A stretch of DNA of 64,000 bases from NCBI GenBank assembly GCA_021323865.1, contig JAJPKF010000019.1:194747-258746 (forward strand), in the 5' to 3' direction. The stretch is from Pseudomonadota bacterium (GTDB lineage: Bacteria > Chloroflexota > UBA5177 > JAJPKF01). Below, piece by piece: positions 59,203 to 64,000 of this stretch; position 1 is the first letter of the stretch; every line of letters begins with the position of its first letter. A program made the translations under genes and the position numbers. The notes under the pieces are model-generated. The model saw only the letters and a program-made list of their open reading frames with translations, was not told the origin of the DNA and did no database searches.

Positions 59203-60369
59203 GTGCAGCTTCCGAACCCTCCGGAGTTCCGCCGGATTCACGTCGACCGGACCGATGACTTGGAGGTTGCCATTGCCGAGCTGGATGGTCTGGACGCCCT
59301 GGGCCTCGATGTGGAGATGGGCCAGCGGATCATTCGTCTGCCCGGCGGTGTCAATCGAGGCAAGCAGCTGCTCGCCCTCATTCAGATCGCCGGCGGCTCG
59401 CTGAGCGTCACGATCGATCCCTTGCGGGTAAGAAACCTAGCGCCCCTCGCGCCGGTTCTCAACTCCTCTGGCGTCAAGGTGCTGCTGGGGGGCGCTACGG
59501 ATGTGAAGCTGTTGGCCGAGCACAAGCTGCCAATCCGAAATGTGGTGGACCTGGCCGAGACCGCCGTCGCGGTCTTTGGACATCGTGAGGAGGGCATGCA
59601 GGCGCTCGCGGCACGCGCGCTTGGCATTCACGTCGAGAAGACAATCCGCCGCGAAAACTGGCTGCGCCGGCCGATCCACCCGGCCATGCTGAGCTATGCT
59701 CATCGCGACGCCGAGCTCACGCTGCTGCTCTACCGCTGGTTTCAGGAGCACCACCCACGGCAGCTGGCAGACCATATGCGCGCTGAGTACCACCCGGAGG
59801 TGCCGGCAACCGTGGCCCCCTGGATTCAGGTGTATCTGAACAAGCGTCCAGATTTGGACCGCCTGCTCAAAGAGCACCGGATCAGCCGAGACCCAAAATC
59901 GCGACGGCTCACGCGCGACGTTCGGGCCGCCTTCGGCGCCGCCCTTGCTCCCGCTCAGCAGCGACGACTCCTCCGTCTCACGGGGGATCTGGCGCTCGTG
60001 CCGCTGTTCGACGACATCCTGCCATTCGCCGAGTCCCGCAGTGCCGTCTTTCGTTCGTCGGCCGCTCGAGCCTTGGGCAAGCTCGGCGATGCTCGGGCCA
60101 AGCCGATTCTCGAGCGGCTCCTGGAAGACGAAGTTTCTGATGTCAAAGAGGCCGCTGAGGCCGCGATTCGAGACCTGATGGAGGGGCCGGCTCCCCGGAC
60201 GCTGAAGGAAGAGCACAAACCGGGATTGGACCCCAAGGCGGCGGCGGCACTGCGGAAGTGGCAGGTAGCCCTGCCCAGCCCCCCACCCGGATCAGCCGAC
60301 GGGAGTGATTCCGAGCGGCTCTCGACCACGCCGCAGGCGTGTCACCGCAGCCGTCCCGGCACGAAATAG
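59203..60369 (+). CDS. RNase D-like 3'-5' exonuclease with HEAT-type repeats
   Basis: A 388-residue protein. The N-terminal 190 residues resemble the DEDD exonuclease fold of RNase D: LGLDVEMGQ (Asp/Glu pair), LALIQIAGG, GGATDVKLLAEH (Asp), NVVDLAETAVAVFG and YAHRDAELTLLLYRW (Asp). The C-terminal half has HEAT-like helical pairs (SSAARALGKLGDARAKPILE, DEVSDVKEAAEAAIRDLME). It could process RNA or DNA with the helices as a docking surface. GTG start at 59203. The 3' end overlaps the antiporter gene tail-to-tail by 28 nt. Confidence 0.75.
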   Translation: MQLPNPPEFRRIHVDRTDDLEVAIAELDGLDALGLDVEMGQRIIRLPGGVNRGKQLLALIQIAGGSLSVTIDPLRVRNLAPLAPVLNSSGVKVLLGGATDVKLLAEHKLPIRNVVDLAETAVAVFGHREEGMQALAARALGIHVEKTIRRENWLRRPIHPAMLSYAHRDAELTLLLYRWFQEHHPRQLADHMRAEYHPEVPATVAPWIQVYLNKRPDLDRLLKEHRISRDPKSRRLTRDVRAAFGAALAPAQQRRLLRLTGDLALVPLFDDILPFAESRSAVFRSSAARALGKLGDARAKPILERLLEDEVSDVKEAAEAAIRDLMEGPAPRTLKEEHKPGLDPKAAAALRKWQVALPSPPPGSADGSDSERLSTTPQACHRSRPGTK

Positions 60370-61496
60370 AACACCGTAGCCGCCATGGCATAGAGAGCCA
60401 CCAGCTGCAGACCTTCCAGCCAGTTGCTCTCCCCATCCTGGGACACAAAGAAGAAGATCACGACCACCAGCGCAAGCACGGCAATCTCGATTGGATTGAA
60501 GACCAGGCTGAGAGGATGGCCGGCCAGCGAGGCCAGCACCAGCAGCGGAGCAACAAAGACGGCAACCTGGATCGAGGAGCCGGAGGCGACACCCAAGGAG
60601 GCATTCATCTTGTTCCGCATGGCCAGAAAGACGGCGCTCGATTGCTCGGCCATGTTGCCGAGCACCGGCACCACCACGATGCCCACGAAGAAGGGGCTCC
60701 AGCCGAGACTGCGCGTGAAGGGACCGACGGTGTCGATCAGCGCTTCCGAGGCGAAGAACACCAGCACCGTCACCACCAGCAGGACCACGCAGCTCCATTT
60801 GACGGGCCAAGCCTTAGTCACGTCGCCGAGCTCGCCGACCGCCTCCGCCTCCTCCTCAATGAAGGTGGTCCTGCGCCCCGTTCCGGCCCTGCCGCCCTGA
60901 AGTCCGAAGATGGAAAACAGCAGGTAGGCCACGTAGATCGCCAGGAGCAGGCCAGCCGCGACGACGCTGATCTGCAAGACGCCATGGCTATGGGTGGACG
61001 CGACAAAGAGCGAGGGAAGGACGAGCGCCGACACGGCGAGGGCCATTAAAACCGCGTGATGGCCGGCCTCCTTGGCATCGAACCGCTGCGCGCCGTTGCG
61101 GAGCCCACCGGTAAAGAGGGCCAGGCCCAAGACAAAGGCGGCATTGCCGATCACCGAGCCGGCGATGGTGGCCTTGGCCAGGGTGATATAGCCTTGATGG
61201 AGTGCCAGCAGCCCGATGAAAAGCTCGGGAATATTGCCGAAGGTGGCGTTCAACAGGCCACCGACCTTGGCGCCGACGGTGGTTGGGGCGGCCGTCTCCC
61301 CCAGCGCTCGTTGACGGCGCAGCTCCCGAGAGCTGATGCCGAGCGCGATCTCCTCGGTTGCCCGCCCCAGTATGGCCGCGGCCGGAATGGTGCCACAACC
61401 CGAAAGCACGAAAACCAGCGCCCGCGACCAACCGGCATGGTCGCCGATGACCCCGACGAGGCAGAAGCCGGCGAGTAGCCACCAGAAGCGTCTCAT
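60342..61496 (-). CDS. CaCA-family calcium/cation:proton antiporter
   Basis: A 384-residue protein with about 11 helices and the two alpha repeats of Ca2+/H+ exchangers: GGLLNATFGNIPELFIGLLA in the first half and VVPVLGNMAEQSSAVFLA in the second, each with the ion-binding Glu. It would export Ca2+ or another cation in exchange for protons. A charged cytoplasmic loop with FIEEEAEAVGELGD lies between the halves. Confidence 0.88.
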   Translation of the reverse strand: MRRFWWLLAGFCLVGVIGDHAGWSRALVFVLSGCGTIPAAAILGRATEEIALGISSRELRRQRALGETAAPTTVGAKVGGLLNATFGNIPELFIGLLALHQGYITLAKATIAGSVIGNAAFVLGLALFTGGLRNGAQRFDAKEAGHHAVLMALAVSALVLPSLFVASTHSHGVLQISVVAAGLLLAIYVAYLLFSIFGLQGGRAGTGRRTTFIEEEAEAVGELGDVTKAWPVKWSCVVLLVVTVLVFFASEALIDTVGPFTRSLGWSPFFVGIVVVPVLGNMAEQSSAVFLAMRNKMNASLGVASGSSIQVAVFVAPLLVLASLAGHPLSLVFNPIEIAVLALVVVIFFFVSQDGESNWLEGLQLVALYAMAATVFYFVPGRLR

Positions 61497-61520
61497 CCCA
61501 CCCTCCCCTCATCCTGAGGC

Positions 61521-62474
61521 ATGATTCAAGAGCCCCGCCCTCACAGCATCGTTTTCTTCGGTTCCGGCCCCTTCGCGTCATCGCCGTTCCGGGCCCTGGT
61601 CGCCCGGGGCTGGGTGCGGACTCTGGTGACTCAGCCAGACCGGGAGACGGGTCGAGGCCGGCGAACGCGCCGCACACTAATCGCGGCGCTTGCCGACGAG
61701 GTGTCTGTTCCCGTCCTCCAGCCCCACAGACTGCGCGATCCCGAGACGCAGACGGCATTGGAGAAGGGCCGCCCCGAGCTCTTCGTGGTGGCCAGCTACG
61801 GCCGCATCCTGCCCCAGGCAGTCCTGGACATCCCGGCAGCCGGCTGCCTCAACGTCCATCCATCATTGCTGCCGCGCCATCGGGGACCTTCGCCGGTCGC
61901 GGGCGCCATCCTGGCCGGAGATCGCGAGACCGGGGTCACCATCATGCTCATGGCGGCTAAGATGGACGCGGGTCCGATCTTGACCCAGGAGTCGGCCCCG
62001 CTGCACGGGGACGACAGCACCGAAGTCCTGACCAGCCGGCTTTCGGAACAGGGCGCGGAGCTGCTGCTCGGCACTCTCCCTGCCTGGCTGGCCGGCGAAT
62101 TGTCCCCCCGTCCGCAGGATGAGTCGGCGGCGACCTACACGCAGCTCCTCACCAAGGAGCAGGGGCGCCTGGACTGGGCCAAGCCGGCCGAACTGCTGGA
62201 GCGCGAGATCCGGGCGTTCGTTCCGTGGCCCGTCGCGTACACTCCCTGGGCCGAGGGAGTTCTGCGAATCTTCCGGGCTACCCTGATCTCCGACCGGGGA
62301 ACCCCGGATGACCGGCCGGGGTCGATCGTCCGCTTGGAACCGAATGGCATTGTGGTGGCCACCGGGAGCGGCCTTCTGAGCCTGCTGGAAGTGCAGCCGC
62401 AGGGTGGTCGACGCATGGCGGCCGCGGAGTTCGTCAGGGGCCATCCCGCCATCCGCTCGGCCATGCTCGGGTAA
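61521..62474 (+). CDS. fmt: Methionyl-tRNA formyltransferase
   Basis: Formylates initiator Met-tRNA. The 317-residue product has the catalytic Asn-His-Asp set: N111 and H113 in CLNVHPSLLPRHRGPSPV, and D149 in AAKMDAGPILTQE. The C-terminal OB-like domain follows (IRAFVPWPVAYT). It begins a short plus-strand group with DUF503 and a GNAT gene. def and priA, its common partners, are not adjacent. Confidence 0.94.
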   Translation: MIQEPRPHSIVFFGSGPFASSPFRALVARGWVRTLVTQPDRETGRGRRTRRTLIAALADEVSVPVLQPHRLRDPETQTALEKGRPELFVVASYGRILPQAVLDIPAAGCLNVHPSLLPRHRGPSPVAGAILAGDRETGVTIMLMAAKMDAGPILTQESAPLHGDDSTEVLTSRLSEQGAELLLGTLPAWLAGELSPRPQDESAATYTQLLTKEQGRLDWAKPAELLEREIRAFVPWPVAYTPWAEGVLRIFRATLISDRGTPDDRPGSIVRLEPNGIVVATGSGLLSLLEVQPQGGRRMAAAEFVRGHPAIRSAMLG

Positions 62475-62479
62475 CCGGT

Positions 62480-62773
62480 ATGGTTGTCGGCGTGTTGCGC
62501 GTGATGATTCTGGTCCCGGAGAGCCGGTCATTGAAGGAGAAGCGGGCGGTCATGCGCTCGCTGAAGGGCCGGATCGAGAGCCGGTTCCGGGTGGCGGTCG
62601 GTGAGGTCGGCGGGCTGGATGATCGACAGGAGGGAGAGCTGGGCATCGCCTGCGTGTCCACGACCGCCCGTCATGCCGACGAGGTGCTGGCCCACGTGGC
62701 CGATTTTGCGGTCGAAAACGCCGGCGACGGCGTCATCACCCAAATGGACACGGAGATCGTGCACCTTGGCTGA
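62480..62773 (+). CDS. DUF503 (YlxP-like) protein
   Basis: A 97-residue member of the DUF503 family: VLRVMILVPESRSLKEKRAVMRSL, FRVAVGEVGGLDD, LGIACVSTTARHADEVL. Family members often lie next to rbfA/infB and are thought to be linked to ribosome function, without a proven activity. It starts 5 nt after fmt and overlaps the next start by 8 nt. Confidence 0.88.
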   Translation: MVVGVLRVMILVPESRSLKEKRAVMRSLKGRIESRFRVAVGEVGGLDDRQEGELGIACVSTTARHADEVLAHVADFAVENAGDGVITQMDTEIVHLG

Positions 62774-63341
62774 GCTGCGATCGCTGCAGCTGGTCGCCCT
62801 GGACGAAGCTCAGCTCTTTCCCAGTGAATACGAGACCCGGGACTACTTCCGGGTGGAAACTGAGGACCTGTCCGAGAGCTACGGATGGCGGCTGGAGCGA
62901 GCCAGGTCCCGCGCGGTGATCAAGCGACGGCTGTTTGGCGATCGCGTGGCCGATCTGGCCGAGTTCTACGGTCCACTTGAAGCGCTCGAATGCATTCTTG
63001 CGGAGGAGGAGGGTCAAACCGTGGGGCTCCTCACCTGGAAGCTCGAGCGCTGGAGCGGTTTGGTCTGGCTCTGTGACATCCGGGTTCGCCCGGAGCGTCG
63101 GGGCTCGGGAATCGGCACCGCCCTAGTGGCAGAGCTGGAGTGGTCAGCGGCGCGTGCCGGGGCACGCGGAATCATGCTCGAGACCCAGAACCTGAACTAC
63201 CCGGCCATCCGCTTCTACGAGTCCCGAGGGTTCCGTCTGGTGGGGCTCAATACCCATCTCTACGGTCTCGCCACGCGGCCACTCGAAGTGGCGCTTTACC
63301 TCTACCGTCCGTTGGACCGGGGGCCGGTCAGCCGGCGCTAG
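62766..63341 (+). CDS. GNAT-family N-acetyltransferase
   Basis: A 191-residue acetyltransferase with the acetyl-CoA loop IRVRPERRGSGIGTALVAEL and MLETQNLNYPAIRFYESRGF, as in RimI-like enzymes. The start is probably TTG at 62766, overlapping the end of DUF503, with GGAG 10 nt upstream; no closer ATG or GTG fits. The N-terminal 60 residues (EYETRDYFRVETEDL) are not family-typical. Substrate unknown. Confidence 0.78.
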   Translation: MAELRSLQLVALDEAQLFPSEYETRDYFRVETEDLSESYGWRLERARSRAVIKRRLFGDRVADLAEFYGPLEALECILAEEEGQTVGLLTWKLERWSGLVWLCDIRVRPERRGSGIGTALVAELEWSAARAGARGIMLETQNLNYPAIRFYESRGFRLVGLNTHLYGLATRPLEVALYLYRPLDRGPVSRR

Positions 63342-63398
63342 TCTTAGACAGAATTGCCGCGACTGTCGCGACCAGCTGTTCATGGAAAGTGAAGGGCC

Positions 63399-64000
63399 AT
63401 GACCACGGAGATGCAGAGCCACTTCGACGTCCTGCTGGCAGAGGATCGACGGTACCGGCCACGGCCCGAGTTCACTTCGGAGGCCAACGTTTCGGATCCG
63501 ACGATTTACGAGAAGGCGGCCGCCGACCCTGAGGCGTTTTGGGCGGAGCAGGCGCGAGAGCTGGAATGGTTTACGCCCTGGGAGACGGTCCTAGAGTGGG
63601 ACCGTCCGTGGGCGAAGTGGTTTCGCGGTGGACGGATGAACGCGTCCTACAACTGCCTTGACCGGCACCTCGGGACACGTGGCGCAAAGCGGGCAATTGT
63701 GTGGGAGGGTGAATTCGGAGAGGAGCGCACGCTCACCTACCGCGAGCTGCATTGCGAGGTCTGCCGGTTCGCCAATGTCCTCAAGCACCTCGGCCTGCGT
63801 GTGGGTGATCGTGTCGCCATCTACATGGGCATGGTGCCGGAGCTGCCCATCGCCATGCTCGCCTGTGCCCGAATCGGCTGCCCTCACAGCGTCGTCTTCG
63901 GCGGATTCTCGCCGGAGTCCCTCTCGGACCGCATCAACGACGCCGAGGCACGCGTACTGATTACACAGGATGGCGGGTTTCGCCGAGGGAGCGTCGTTCC
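63399..64000 (+). CDS. acsA: Acetyl-CoA synthetase, 3'-truncated by window edge
   Basis: The first 200 residues of an AMP-forming acetate-CoA ligase; the frame stays open to the window end. Typical N-terminal features are [73 protein letters not shown] and [16 protein letters not shown]. The start ATG 63399 has GAAGGG just upstream. The catalytic P-loop and Lys lie beyond the window. Confidence 0.92.
   Translation, partial: MTTEMQSHFDVLLAEDRRYRPRPEFTSEANVSDPTIYEKAAADPEAFWAEQARELEWFTPWETVLEWDRPWAKWFRGGRMNASYNCLDRHLGTRGAKRAIVWEGEFGEERTLTYRELHCEVCRFANVLKHLGLRVGDRVAIYMGMVPELPIAMLACARIGCPHSVVFGGFSPESLSDRINDAEARVLITQDGGFRRGSVV

Noticed and set aside
63358..63370. CGCGA-CTG-TCGCG hairpin before acsA
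   Set aside because: Five base pairs without a T-tract; too weak to call a terminator.
1..64000. Mobile elements, CRISPR arrays, tRNA-Sec, or gene halves joined by in-frame TGA
   Set aside because: I looked for transposase or integrase motifs, regularly spaced repeats, a long-variable-arm tRNA with TCA anticodon and adjacent same-frame protein halves, and saw none that held up by eye.

Overview
This 64 kb window is a gene-dense, GC-rich bacterial chromosome segment with no transposase, integrase, phage gene or CRISPR array that I could see. The gene set suggests a Terrabacteria-type organism, most likely in or near Chloroflexota/Dormibacterota. The pointers are a Gram-positive-style LexA box, an ImuB/DUF6504/DnaE2 set, a T-box leader on thrS, MrfA/MrfB repair proteins, inositol-phosphate synthase, long-form HPF and abundant GTG/TTG starts. 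That placement is inference; 16S or marker-gene phylogeny would be needed to fix it.

Layout. 1-4.6 kb is the end of a surface-glycan cluster (GT4 glycosyltransferase, Wzx-like flippase, sulfotransferase, GT2). A small two-helix membrane protein follows at 4.8-5.0 kb with its own promoter and terminator. 5.1-8.7 kb (minus) holds an acyltransferase and two Ycf48/Asp-box secreted proteins. 8.8-14.5 kb (minus) runs from an alkaline-phosphatase-superfamily enzyme through a motif-degenerate PAP2 protein, an ArsR regulator, inositol-3-phosphate synthase and a second acyltransferase to RmlC, which appears to start at CTG. Divergent moaC, a sigma-54-type response regulator and SelB come next. 18.6-23.2 kb is a second exopolysaccharide operon: GT4, polyprenyl-phosphate sugar transferase, Wzz, a BY-kinase-like protein without its P-loop, and a CpsB phosphatase.

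23.2-35.2 kb is housekeeping: coaBC (minus), tRNA-Asp, miaB plus a TPR protein, a zinc-ribbon protein with a near-consensus promoter, rpsO, pnp, family-4 uracil-DNA glycosylase, ftsK, hpf and a PLD-like lipoprotein. 35.2-38.7 kb (minus) has a dipeptide epimerase overlapping an active/inactive M16 peptidase pair. 38.8-44.0 kb is an SOS mutagenesis operon under a LexA box.

44.1-64 kb carries mnmG, NUDIX, GNAT, pyrB, mrfA-mrfB, an MFS sugar transporter, trxB, a YacP-type NYN protein, and thrS behind a Thr T-box with tRNA-Val directly upstream. It continues with a membrane zinc-ribbon protein, an RNase D-like/HEAT protein, a CaCA cation antiporter, fmt, DUF503, a GNAT and the start of acs. The most unusual material is the set of catalytically degenerate paralogues sitting beside functional partners (PAP2, BY-kinase, M16), the non-AUG starts, SelB without visible Sec partners, and the stacked RNA/DNA control sites.
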